NCBI GenBank assembly: GCA_036523395.1
Contig: DATDEH010000109.1
Coordinates: 1-64,000 of the forward strand
Length of the DNA stretch: 64,000 bases
Reading direction: 5' to 3'
From: Candidatus Limnocylindria bacterium
Lineage (GTDB): Bacteria > Chloroflexota > Limnocylindria > P2-11E
Both the position numbers and the translations under genes were made by a program. The notes beneath the pieces are model-generated. The model worked only from the letters and a program-made list of their open reading frames with translations, ran no database searches and was not told the origin of the DNA. Below, piece by piece: positions 34,260 to 42,148 of this stretch (position 1 is its first letter; each line of letters opens with the position of its first letter).

Positions 34260-35674
34260 TGAGCACCACGCTGTCGCCGATCACGAGCGTGAACCCCGCT
34301 ACCGAGGAGGTCCTCGCGCGGTTCGATCCGTTCACGACCGAGGAGGTCGATCGCGCCATCGACGATGCGCAGGACGCCTTCATCGCCTGGCGCGAGCGAT
34401 CCATCGCCGAGCGCGCGACAGCTATGCGGCGGCTCGCCGGCCTGCTTCGGGAGCGTGCCGATCGCTATGGCCGGCTCATCACCATCGAGATGGGGAAGCC
34501 CATCGCGGAGGCGAAGGCCGAGCTCGAGAAATGCGCCTGGGGCGCCGAGCATTACGCGGACAACGCCGCGCGCTATCTCGCCGACGAGGTCATCGAAACG
34601 AGCGCCCAGCGCAGCATCGTCGCCTTCGAACCGCTGGGCATCGTGCTCGCGGTCATGCCCTGGAATTTCCCGTTCTGGCAGGTGATCCGCTTCGCCGCGC
34701 CGGCGCTGATGGCCGGGAACGCCGCGGTGCTGAAGCACGCGTCGAACGTGCCGCAGTGCGCGCTCGCGGTCGAAGAGGTGATCCGCGACGCGGGCTTCCC
34801 CGAGGGGTTGCTGCGTACGGTGCTGGTCGCGGGCTCAGCGGTCGAGCCGGTCATCGCCGATCCCCGCATCCGCGCGGTCACGCTGACTGGAAGCTCCGAC
34901 ACCGGTTCGCGCATCGCCGCGCTCGCCGGGCGCGCGCTCAAGAAGTGCGTGCTCGAGCTCGGCGGCTCCGATCCGTACATCGTGCTGGCCGACGCCGATC
35001 TCGACGCGGCGGCGAAGGTCGGCGCCCGCGCGCGCAACCAGAACAACGGGCAGTCGTGCATCGCAGCCAAGCGCTTCATCGCGGTCGAGTCCGTCGCGCG
35101 CGACTTCGAGCGGCGCTTCGCCGCCGAGGTCGCGGCGCTTAGGGTCGGCGACCCGCTCGACCCCAAGACGCAGATCGGTCCGCTCGCGCGCGCGGACCTG
35201 CGTGAACAGCTCGAGCTCCAGGTGACTGAATCGGTGCGCATGGGCGCGCGCGTTCTCACCGGTGGCGAGCGCGGCACGGGCAAGGGCTGGTTTTACCAGC
35301 CGACCGTCCTTGCGGATGTCACCGAGGGCATGCCGGTGTTCAAAGAGGAGACCTTCGGGCCGGTCGCGGCGGTGCTCCGCGTCTGCGACGCTGACGAGGC
35401 TGTGCGCGTCGCGAACGATTCTGCCTACGGGCTCGGCGCGAGCGTCTGGACGCGCGATCTCGCGCGCGGCGAAGCGGTCGCGCGGAAGATCGAGTCCGGA
35501 TCCGTCTTCGTGAACGGCATGGTCGCTTCGGACCCGCGGCTCCCGTTCGGCGGCATCAAGCGCAGCGGCTACGGCCGCGAGCTCTCGTCGTACGGGATCA
35601 AGGAATTCGTGAACATCCAAACGATCTGGATCGGCGCGGGAACGCAGAAGCCGACCGGGCCGCAGTCGGAATAA
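34259..35674 (+). CDS. NAD(P)-dependent aldehyde dehydrogenase, succinate-semialdehyde type
   Basis: 471 residues. PWNFPFWQ and LTGSSDTG define the cofactor site; LELGGSDPYIVLADADLD carries Glu233 and NNGQSCIAAKRF carries the catalytic Cys267. The overall pattern, including FKEETFGPVAAV and RLPFGGIKRSGYGREL, fits succinate- or glutarate-semialdehyde dehydrogenases. ATG 34259 overlaps the upstream stop. It ends the run of catabolic genes and converges with the P-loop gene 3 nt away. Confidence 0.86.
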   Translation: MSTTLSPITSVNPATEEVLARFDPFTTEEVDRAIDDAQDAFIAWRERSIAERATAMRRLAGLLRERADRYGRLITIEMGKPIAEAKAELEKCAWGAEHYADNAARYLADEVIETSAQRSIVAFEPLGIVLAVMPWNFPFWQVIRFAAPALMAGNAAVLKHASNVPQCALAVEEVIRDAGFPEGLLRTVLVAGSAVEPVIADPRIRAVTLTGSSDTGSRIAALAGRALKKCVLELGGSDPYIVLADADLDAAAKVGARARNQNNGQSCIAAKRFIAVESVARDFERRFAAEVAALRVGDPLDPKTQIGPLARADLREQLELQVTESVRMGARVLTGGERGTGKGWFYQPTVLADVTEGMPVFKEETFGPVAAVLRVCDADEAVRVANDSAYGLGASVWTRDLARGEAVARKIESGSVFVNGMVASDPRLPFGGIKRSGYGRELSSYGIKEFVNIQTIWIGAGTQKPTGPQSE

Positions 35675-35677
35675 GTC

Positions 35678-36331
35678 TCAGACGTTCGGAACTCCGGGCA
35701 AATGTTCACGGAAGTGACCCTCCAGGAGCGCCAGGCTGTCGTCGAGGTCCAGTGATCCATCCATACGCTCGCAGCGCAGGCCCAGCTCGGCGCACGACGA
35801 GACGATGCGCGCGTCGAGCAGCACGTCGCGCGCGCTTACCTTCGTGAGCGCGCGTTCGCGCTCGACGATGCCCGGGAAGCGATCGAGTTGACCGCTGCCC
35901 CAGCGGCGCGATGCAACGATCGCGCGCCGCTCCGGCGTGGGCACGAGAAAGATCGCCTGCCGTGCCGAGTTGAGTAGAGGCGCCACGCACCAGGGAAACG
36001 CTCCGGGCCCCTCCGCGACGATCGTGCGCGAGCGAGGCAGCGCAAGCAGGTCCTCGACGACGAGAGCGAATCCGTCTTGCCATATCGCGATCGAGCGCTC
36101 GAGGAGTTCGTCCGCGCTCGGGACGGCCCACCGCTCGTCCATCGAAAGGCGCTGGAACGCCTCGACGGCGGTGCCGGGACGGCCCGCATGCTCGCGCACG
36201 GCGTGCCAGTCGAGGTCGTAGATCTTCAGATCCCACTTCCCGGCGAGAAGGCGCGACAACGTCGTCTTTCCCGCTTGAGGACCTCCACCGATCCAGAGCA
36301 CGTGAGCCAACCGCGCGCGCAGATCGTCCAC
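35678..36331 (-). CDS. P-loop kinase-like protein
   Basis: 217 residues. Walker A reads GGGPQAGKTTLS near residue 15, followed by a small-kinase-like fold (KIYDLDWH, RTIVAEGPGAFPW, AIFLVPTPERR). No clear nucleotide-kinase specificity. It is transcribed away from the acetolactate synthase gene. ATG 36331. A phosphotransferase acting on a small molecule is the best guess. Confidence 0.6.
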   Translation of the reverse strand: MDDLRARLAHVLWIGGGPQAGKTTLSRLLAGKWDLKIYDLDWHAVREHAGRPGTAVEAFQRLSMDERWAVPSADELLERSIAIWQDGFALVVEDLLALPRSRTIVAEGPGAFPWCVAPLLNSARQAIFLVPTPERRAIVASRRWGSGQLDRFPGIVERERALTKVSARDVLLDARIVSSCAELGLRCERMDGSLDLDDSLALLEGHFREHLPGVPNV

Positions 36332-36414
36332 CGGCCGCGCATGATGCGCACGAAGGTGCGCGAAAGAACAGTCTTCCCGGCGCGTCCCGGGCGGCGCACA
36401 ATGATGGGGTCCCC

Positions 36415-38094
36415 ATGGTGAACGCCGCGCAGCTGCTCGTTCGCTGCCTCGAGAACGAGGGCGTGCGCTACGTATTCGGGATCCCGGGCGAGGAGACGCT
36501 GGACCTCAACGCGGCGCTCGAGGACAGCGACAAGATCCAGTTCGTGCTCACGCGACACGAGCAGGCCGCCGCCTTCATGGCCGACGTGTACGGACGGCTC
36601 TCGTCTTACCCCGGCGTGTGCCTGGCCACGCTCGGACCCGGCGCGACGAACCTCCTCACCGGCGTCGCCGATGCGCAGCTCGACCGCGCGCCGCTCGTTG
36701 CCATCACCGGACAGGCGGGCCTCGAGCGCGTGCACCTGGAGTCGCATCAGTACATCGACGTCGTCCAGATGTTCGCTCCGGTCACGAAGTGGAGCACTCG
36801 CGTCTCAGTGCCGGAATCGGTTCCCGAGGTCGTGCGCAAGGCGTTCCGGCTCGCGCGCATCGAGAAGCCGGGGGCGACGCACATCGAGCTCCCCGAGGAC
36901 GTGGCGAAAGAGGAGGTGCGATCCGCGCCGCTGGAGGTGCGGCGGACGTCGTACCCAAAGGCGCAGCAGGAGGCGCTGGATCGGGCGGCGGAGATCATCA
37001 ACGCGGCGAAGGCGCCTGTGATCCTCGCTGGCAACGGGGTCACGCGTCGCCAGGCCGTCGGCAATCCCACCGTCGACGCGCTACGACGCTTCGTCCAGCG
37101 GAGTCGCATCTGGGCGACTCACACGTACATGGCGAAAGGGGTCCTCGATCCCCTCGGACAGTATTCGCTGCCGCCGGTCGGTCTCCAGCGGCCGGGCGCC
37201 GACCTCGCGAACCTCAAGATGCTCGCCGATGCGGATGTCGTGATCGCGGTCGGCTACGACCTCGTCGAATGGGCGCCGGTCCTGTGGAACCCGAAGCGCG
37301 ACAAGATGGTCGTGCACGTCGACAGCACCGCGGCCGAGCTGGATGGGCACTACCAACCGTCGATCGAGGTCATCGGCGAGCTCGACGAATCGCTGAATGC
37401 GCTGAGCTCGATGGTGCGCGCGCGACCGGCCGAAACCCTCTCCACGCGGCGCGCCCCGTCGCTCGTCGGGACGGGGTCCCCCGCTGCGCGGGGTCTCTCG
37501 GCCGGTCGCGCGCTTCCGCCCGATCTCGTCGTCGCTGATCTCCGCGATGCTCTTGGTCCGGACGACATCGTCGTGAGCGACGTGGGCGCGCACAAGGTCT
37601 GGCTCGCACGCTTGTTCCCGACGGAGCGTCCGAACACCGTCGTCATCTCCAACGGCCTCGCGTCGATGGGCATCGCGCTGCCTGGCGCGATCGCGGCGAA
37701 GCTCGTCCATCCCGAACGAAAGGTCGTTGCGTTCAGTGGTGACGGCGGGTTCTTGATGAACGTGCAGGAGCTCGAGACGGCCAAACGCCTCGGGACGGCG
37801 ATCGTCGTTGTCGTTCTCGTCGATGAGCGTCTCGGGGTGATCGAGGTCAACGAGAAGCGGCAATTCAAGCGCACCTTCGCGACGCAGTTCGGCAACCCCG
37901 ATTTCGTGAAGCTCGCGGAGGCGTTCGGCATCGCCGGGTACGCGGTGGAGAGCGGGAAGGATCTCCTACCGATGCTCCGTCACGCGCTCGATCTCGGCGG
38001 CCCAGCGCTGCTCGCGGTGCCCTGGGATCACGAAAAAAATGCGCAGATCGCGGACGCGATGACATACGGCAGGCAGCCGGTAACGCCGGGCTGA
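36415..38094 (+). CDS. Acetolactate synthase, catabolic AlsS-like, with an in-frame insert
   Basis: ThDP enzyme of 559 residues. The N-terminal ThDP domain has VFGIPGEETLDLNAAL, the catalytic Glu in LTRHEQAAAFMADVYGRL and LGPGATNLLTGVADAQLDRAP; the C-terminal domain has GDGGFLMNVQELETAKRL. This follows AlsS closely. Residues 335-367 are a low-complexity insert (RPAETLSTRRAPSLVGTG...) that replaces a short interdomain linker and is coded by a 96-nt palindromic element. The synthesised acetolactate could feed acetoin; no decarboxylase is adjacent. Confidence 0.82.
   Translation: MVNAAQLLVRCLENEGVRYVFGIPGEETLDLNAALEDSDKIQFVLTRHEQAAAFMADVYGRLSSYPGVCLATLGPGATNLLTGVADAQLDRAPLVAITGQAGLERVHLESHQYIDVVQMFAPVTKWSTRVSVPESVPEVVRKAFRLARIEKPGATHIELPEDVAKEEVRSAPLEVRRTSYPKAQQEALDRAAEIINAAKAPVILAGNGVTRRQAVGNPTVDALRRFVQRSRIWATHTYMAKGVLDPLGQYSLPPVGLQRPGADLANLKMLADADVVIAVGYDLVEWAPVLWNPKRDKMVVHVDSTAAELDGHYQPSIEVIGELDESLNALSSMVRARPAETLSTRRAPSLVGTGSPAARGLSAGRALPPDLVVADLRDALGPDDIVVSDVGAHKVWLARLFPTERPNTVVISNGLASMGIALPGAIAAKLVHPERKVVAFSGDGGFLMNVQELETAKRLGTAIVVVVLVDERLGVIEVNEKRQFKRTFATQFGNPDFVKLAEAFGIAGYAVESGKDLLPMLRHALDLGGPALLAVPWDHEKNAQIADAMTYGRQPVTPG
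37418..37513 (+). repeat. 96-nt palindromic element inserted in frame in the acetolactate synthase gene
   Basis: Outer arms GCGCGCGACCGGCCGA (37418-37433) and TCGGCCGGTCGCGCGC (37498-37513) are perfect 16-bp inverted repeats. Inside are two more perfect hairpins: CCCCGTC/GACGGGG (37454-37460 with 37470-37476) and CCCCGC/GCGGGG (37479-37484 with 37488-37493). The length is 96 nt, a multiple of three, and there is no stop codon in frame. It resembles palindromic repeats that insert into coding regions in other bacteria. Confidence 0.7.
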
Positions 38095-38112
38095 CCGACT
38101 TGCCCCGCGGCG

Positions 38113-38118
38113 TAGCCT
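38113..38118 (+). promoter_or_regulatory. Putative -10 box (TAGCCT) of the Crp/Fnr gene
   Basis: TAGCCT ends 10 nt before ATG 38129; no Shine-Dalgarno is visible. Confidence 0.4.
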
Positions 38119-38128
38119 GAGCGACGCA

Positions 38129-38800
38129 ATGGACCTGATGACCGTCGCGCGGAGCCTGTCGGACTGCCTGCCGGTGAACGAGCTCACCGATGCGCAGCTC
38201 CAGGAGCTGCTCGCGCAGGCGAAGCTGCGGCGTTTCGAGCGGGATGAGGTCATCTACCACCGCGGCGACCCAGCGCGCGATCTCCACATCGTTGTCGAGG
38301 GCATGGTCAAGCACGTGCGCGAAGACATCGAAGGCCGCGAGGTGCTGCTGTGGGTGCTGGAGCGCGGAGGCGTGCTCGGCCAGCAGGCGATCTTCGGGCG
38401 AAGCCGGCCGACGACCGTCATCGCGACGACCGATGTGGTGACGATCCAGCTGCTCGGCGAGACCTGCGCGCGCATGCTCGAACGGAACCCGCGGATCCTG
38501 TACCGGGCCTTCGAGATGTTCGAGGCACGCCTCGAGAAGCTCACGCAAGCACTCGAAGACGTGATGCTCCTCGACGTTCCGAGCCGCCTCGCGAAATACA
38601 TACTCGACTCGGGCGACGGGCAGCCGGACCCCCACGCGCTCACGCTCACGCAGGACGAGCTCGCCGCTGCTGTGGGCTCGACGCGCGTGACGATCAACAA
38701 AGTGCTCGCCGATTTCGAGCACCGCGGGTTGATCCGCGTCGCTCGGCGCCACATCGACGTGCTGGCGCCCGATCGGCTGCGCAAGGAGATCCACGGCTAG
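38129..38800 (+). CDS. Crp/Fnr-family transcription regulator
   Basis: 223 residues. An N-terminal cyclic-nucleotide-binding-like beta-roll (EVIYHRGDPARDLHIVVEGMVKHVRE) and dimer helix (ETCARMLERNPRILYRAFEMFEARL) are followed by a winged helix-turn-helix (LTQDELAAAVGSTRVTINKVLADFEHRGLI). There is no Cys cluster of the Fnr type. The adjoining acetolactate synthase is a plausible target. ATG start. Confidence 0.85.
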   Translation: MDLMTVARSLSDCLPVNELTDAQLQELLAQAKLRRFERDEVIYHRGDPARDLHIVVEGMVKHVREDIEGREVLLWVLERGGVLGQQAIFGRSRPTTVIATTDVVTIQLLGETCARMLERNPRILYRAFEMFEARLEKLTQALEDVMLLDVPSRLAKYILDSGDGQPDPHALTLTQDELAAAVGSTRVTINKVLADFEHRGLIRVARRHIDVLAPDRLRKEIHG

Positions 38801-38841
38801 AGGCTCTTGCCGGTCTTGATCGGCTGAGCGGGGTCACACAT

Positions 38842-38851
38842 CCGATATCGG
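38842..38851. promoter_or_regulatory. Palindrome upstream of the lacI -10 box
   Basis: CCGATATCGG is a perfect 10-bp palindrome 10 nt upstream of TATAGT (38862-38867). Its place suits an autoregulatory operator. A second palindrome, AATCGATT with the CG centre usual in LacI operators, lies at 38881-38888. Confidence 0.4.
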
Positions 38852-38861
38852 CCGCCGAGCG

Positions 38862-38867
38862 TATAGT
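38862..38867 (+). promoter_or_regulatory. Putative -10 box (TATAGT) of the first lacI gene
   Basis: TATAGT would start transcription near 38874, leaving a leader of about 33 nt before TTG 38907 and containing GGGGGTG as Shine-Dalgarno. Confidence 0.4.
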
Positions 38868-38906
38868 CCGATGGGGAAACAATCGATTTCCGCCGGGGGT
38901 GAACGG

Positions 38907-39959
38907 TTGGCGGCTAGGCGGGTCACGATCACTGACGTCGCGCGGGCTGCGAACGTCCACGCCTCGACGGTTTCGCGAGTCCTCAACGGGCGAGCCGAGC
39001 TGAGCCTGCTCCCTGAGACGCGAGAGCGTGTCATCGCCGCCGCCACGCGTCTCGGCTACCGTCCGTCCGCGCTGGCCCGCGGCCTACGGCTTCGGCGGAC
39101 GTTCACCCTTGGCATGCTCGTGCCCGACATCACCAACCCCGTCTTCCCACCGATCATCAAGGGCGTCGAGGGCGCGGCCCACGCTCGCGGCTATCACCTG
39201 ATCCTCTGCAACACCGACGATTCCTTCGAGCGCGAAGCCAGCTACCTGCGGGTCCTGCGCGAGTGGCGCGTGGACGGGATGCTCATCGCCTCCAGCTCGA
39301 CGGCAGACTCGACGCTCGGCGAGCTGCGTCGCGAGAAGTTCCCCTTCGTCCTCCTCAACAGCGCGTCGCGCGCGAGCGACGACCTGGCGGTCGCTCCCGA
39401 CAACCGCCAGGGCGTAACGGCCGCGCTCGAGCACCTGATCCAGCTCGGCCACCGCCGCATCGGACTCATCGCCGCACCGCAGACCACGATGACGGGCCAG
39501 GAGCGACTGCTCGCGGCGCGCGCCACGCTGCGACGTCACCGCCTCGCGCAGGAGGACGCGCTCGTCTCGGTCGCGGATTCGTTCTCGGAGGCGTCGGGCT
39601 ATCGCGCCACGCGGCGCCTGCTGCTGGATGGTGAGCCGCCGACGGCGATCTTCGGCGCGAACGATCTCATCGCGCTGGGCGCGATCCGCCTCGCGCGAGA
39701 GATCGGGCTGAACGTCCCGCGCGATCTGTCGGTCGTCGGTTTCAACGACATCCCGCAGTCCGAGCTGTTCGACCCGCCGCTGACGACCGTCCACATACCT
39801 CAGGAGGAGATGGGAGTGCTCGCCGCCGCGCTCCTCATCGATCACCTGGAGGGAAGGCACATCGACCGAAGGCAGGTCGTGCTCCAGACGCAGCTCGAGG
39901 TCCGCGGCTCGACCGCGACGCCGGCCGCGGCCTCGACGGCCGCGATGAGGACCGCCTAG
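38907..39959 (+). CDS. LacI-family transcription regulator 1
   Basis: About 350 residues from TTG 38907, which has a Shine-Dalgarno and gives the family start VTITDVARAANVHASTVSRVLNGR. ATG 38871 would add 12 residues and crowd the -10 box. The hinge YRPSALARGLRL and periplasmic-binding-like domain (LGMLVPDITNPVFPPIIKG, GFNDIPQSELFDPPLTTV) follow. It is a close paralogue of the second LacI at 42149. The 3' end overlaps the converging CMD gene by 4 bp. Confidence 0.9.
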   Translation: MAARRVTITDVARAANVHASTVSRVLNGRAELSLLPETRERVIAAATRLGYRPSALARGLRLRRTFTLGMLVPDITNPVFPPIIKGVEGAAHARGYHLILCNTDDSFEREASYLRVLREWRVDGMLIASSSTADSTLGELRREKFPFVLLNSASRASDDLAVAPDNRQGVTAALEHLIQLGHRRIGLIAAPQTTMTGQERLLAARATLRRHRLAQEDALVSVADSFSEASGYRATRRLLLDGEPPTAIFGANDLIALGAIRLAREIGLNVPRDLSVVGFNDIPQSELFDPPLTTVHIPQEEMGVLAAALLIDHLEGRHIDRRQVVLQTQLEVRGSTATPAAASTAAMRTA

Positions 39960-40333
39960 GCGCCGCGGCCCGGCAAGCCCACGCTGCGACGCCAATGCTG
40001 GCGCCCGAGCTCGAAACCGATCGCGCAGCCGAGGTCGACCAGCTCCGGCTCGCTGAACAGCGAATGCAATCGCGACCAGAGCGCGTCGTCGGCCTTCGCG
40101 CTGTCGACGGCGATCGCGTACGCCCACTCCAGCGCTGCGCGCTCGCGTCCCGCGAATCGCTCCGGGTCGCGGACGTCAGCGTCATCAGCGAGGAAGCGGA
40201 AGCACAGCTCCTTCAGCGATTGATCGGCGACTCCGGATCGCAGGACGCTCGTTTCGATCTCCGCCCACGCCTCGCGGGCCGCGGGCTGAAGCGCGCGGAT
40301 CTCGTCACCGGTGCGGCCCGCGAGGCGCGCCAT
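39956..40333 (-). CDS. AhpD/CMD-like protein without CxxC
   Basis: 125 residues resembling carboxymuconolactone decarboxylase/AhpD helical proteins: SLKELCFRFLADDADV and ALWSRLHSLFSEPELVDLGCAIGFELGRQ. The redox CxxC of AhpD is absent (LKELC is followed by no second Cys), so it may be a structural or non-redox partner of the upstream CxxU/CxxC paralogue. ATG 40333 overlaps the upstream stop as ATGA, indicating coupled translation. Confidence 0.7.
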   Translation of the reverse strand: MARLAGRTGDEIRALQPAAREAWAEIETSVLRSGVADQSLKELCFRFLADDADVRDPERFAGRERAALEWAYAIAVDSAKADDALWSRLHSLFSEPELVDLGCAIGFELGRQHWRRSVGLPGRGA

Positions 40334-40902
40334 CAGCGCGCCGTCCCCGCGGCGAGACCAGCACCTGGCTCGCCGGGCAGCTCGTTGTGGCCGACATGCC
40401 ATGTCTTGATCACGCGCTGCTGTCCGAAGGTCACGGCGACGAACGATCCCAGCTCGACGATCTGCGCGTCGCTGAAGTGCTCGCGCAGCTTCTGCCACAC
40501 CGCGTCGTCGGCGCCCTCGGGATCCCAGACGAGCATGCTCGTGTAGAGCAGCGCGGCCTTCTGCCGCGGCGTGAAACGCACCGACGTCTCGAACTTCAGC
40601 AGATCGGCGTAGTCAACCTCGGTGAGGCCCTGGTCCCTCCCACGGAGGGAGCGCTGCGAGCCTCAGTATTCGCACTCGATCGTCTTCGAAACGTAGACCC
40701 GGCAGAGCTCCTTGAGCGAGTGCTCGAGGACGCCCTGCCGGAAGATGCGCTCCCACGCGCGCGAGAACGCCTTCGCCACGGCGGGCACGTGCGAGCGGAT
40801 GGCCTGCGTCTCGGGGCGTGGCGTGCCGTAGCGGCGAGCAAGCTCGAGGTATTCGCGCAGCTCGGCGTCGTCCGGGTCGGTCACATAGCTGATGCGTGCC
40901 AC
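40333..40902 (-). CDS. AhpD/CMD-like protein with in-frame UGA at the CxxC motif: candidate selenoprotein
   Basis: One frame runs from GTG 40902 to a TGA at 40335-40333, interrupted only by TGA at 40665-40663 (codon 80). Before it the protein reads ELCRVYVSKTIECEY; after it GSQRSLRGRDQGLTEVDYADLLK and ALLYTSMLVWDPEGADDAVW, the normal second half of the family. The stop falls where the second Cys of CxxC is expected, giving C77-E-Y-U80. A bSECIS-like hairpin follows. AhpD-like selenoproteins with such motifs are known. AhpD-like proteins reduce disulfides or peroxides through this pair. A TGC-to-TGA nonsense mutation is the alternative. 189 residues if read through. Confidence 0.65.
40624..40664 (-). 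promoter_or_regulatory. bSECIS-like hairpin after the in-frame UGA
   Basis: Downstream of the UGA the RNA folds with a perfect 7-bp apical stem (UCCCUCC / GGAGGGA) closed by the loop GUG, which begins 19 nt after the UGA. An outer stem GAGGC / GCCUC includes the last two bases of the UGA itself. Loop distance and a leading G agree with bacterial SECIS rules (about 16-37 nt, G in the loop). The structure is seen by pairing only; no folding program was run. Confidence 0.5.
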
Positions 40903-42056
40903 GGGCCCATTGTGCCTTTCAGGATGTAGAGCCCACCGCGTACTCGATCCGTCACGAAGATGGTTCCTTCGCCATCGACGAGCACGTCGTTGAACTGGAT
41001 CGTCGGCTGGCCGGCGGGCGCTTCGGGAACGAAGGATGCGATCTCGCGTGGCGCGCGCGGATCGGCTGTGTCGTAGACGCGCAGCCCGGCGTTGAAGTAG
41101 GTCACGAAGACGATCCGGTCGCTCTGGAACGTCCCCGGCCGGTTCTCATGGAGGTTGTGCGGGCCGAAGCGCAACCCTCGGGAGCAATAGTCGCCCTCCG
41201 GCACCGGGAAGCGCGACACCTCACGCGGATGGTCCTCGTCGGATATGTCGACGAGATGCACGTTCTTCGGCGCGCCCTCGCAGTTCGGCTCGATCGCCTC
41301 GTCTGTCACGGCGAGGAGCTTGCGCGTGCCGAGCGGCAGCGCGGTGTGGGTGTGCGCGTGGCCGCCCTCGGGCCATGCGAGCGATGAGATGAGATCGAGC
41401 GATCCGTCCGGGCGGACCGCATAGGCGACGACGCCTCGATCGAAGTACCCGCCGTACGCACGGTCGCCCTGAACGATGACGTGATGCGCGCCAACTTCGT
41501 TGTCGTCGGGCAGCGTCTCGCCGTCGCGCTCCGCCTGGCCTGGCCACCACCAGCGCGACGCGAGTGTCGGTTTCGTTGGGTCGGCCAGGTCGACGACGAT
41601 GAGGAAGCGGTTGCGGATGCCGTTCTCGCGCGCCGATGCGTATGCGTATCTGCCGCCCGTCCACCAGATGCGATGCACGCCGAGCCCGTCGATCGCGAGG
41701 AACCCGATGCGCCTCGGCTCCGTCGCCTTCGAGACGTCATAGACGAGGAGCCCGCTGCTTGCGGGAACGCCAACGCGGTACGGGTACTGCTCGTGGTTCG
41801 CGAGCAGCAGGTCGCCCGCGAGCTGCACCTTGTGCGAATGCGTCCCGCTCGGGACGGGGAGCTGCCGAACGACGCGCGGACGGCCAGGGTCGGAGATGTC
41901 GACGACGCTCGTGCCCACGCCGAAGTCGCCCATGTGGCCCACGTAGAGCACGTCGCCCTTTCGCATGATCTGCATGCCGTCGCCCTTGCCGTCGAGATCG
42001 GTGTGGCCCACGAGCGCGAGGCCGCGCGCCTCGAGCGCGCGTGGTGGAGCACTCAC
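40881..42056 (-). CDS. LVIVD-repeat beta-propeller protein
   Basis: About 391 residues from GTG 42056. Repeats of the LVIVD type (VVDISDPGRPRVVRQLPVP, VYDVSKATEPRRIGFLAI, VVDLADPTKPTLAS, LVDISDEDHPREVSRFPVP, VYDTADPRAPREIASFVPEA) form a propeller. Conserved His-rich loops (GTHSHKVQ, AHTHTALPLG, FGPHNLHEN) hint at metal binding. No signal peptide is seen. It heads the minus operon and overlaps the CMD-like gene by 22 bp. Longer frames cross into the divergent lacI. Confidence 0.75.
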   Translation of the reverse strand: MSAPPRALEARGLALVGHTDLDGKGDGMQIMRKGDVLYVGHMGDFGVGTSVVDISDPGRPRVVRQLPVPSGTHSHKVQLAGDLLLANHEQYPYRVGVPASSGLLVYDVSKATEPRRIGFLAIDGLGVHRIWWTGGRYAYASARENGIRNRFLIVVDLADPTKPTLASRWWWPGQAERDGETLPDDNEVGAHHVIVQGDRAYGGYFDRGVVAYAVRPDGSLDLISSLAWPEGGHAHTHTALPLGTRKLLAVTDEAIEPNCEGAPKNVHLVDISDEDHPREVSRFPVPEGDYCSRGLRFGPHNLHENRPGTFQSDRIVFVTYFNAGLRVYDTADPRAPREIASFVPEAPAGQPTIQFNDVLVDGEGTIFVTDRVRGGLYILKGTMGPWHASAM

Positions 42057-42075
42057 GGCCTGGATTGTGTTCGGT

Positions 42076-42128
42076 TTGACGGCGCCCAGCCGCGCCGGTA
42101 GCCTGCGGCCTGCCGACCGCAAACGTTT
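42076..42128 (+). promoter_or_regulatory. Promoter and LacI-type operator of the second lacI operon
   Basis: TTGACG (42076-42081) and TAGCCT (42099-42104) are 17 nt apart, a good -35/-10 pair. AAACGTTT (42121-42128), a palindrome with the CG centre of LacI-family operators, lies about 10-17 nt after the expected transcription start, a classic repressor position. It also sits between the divergent LVIVD operon and this one. Confidence 0.6.
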
Positions 42129-42148
42129 TCCGTGGGGAGGACTCGGAC

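Noticed and set aside
40333-40663. Two separate small CMD-like genes instead of one with UGA
   Set aside because: Both pieces are in the same frame and together give one full-length family member. The spacer between them codes for conserved family sequence.
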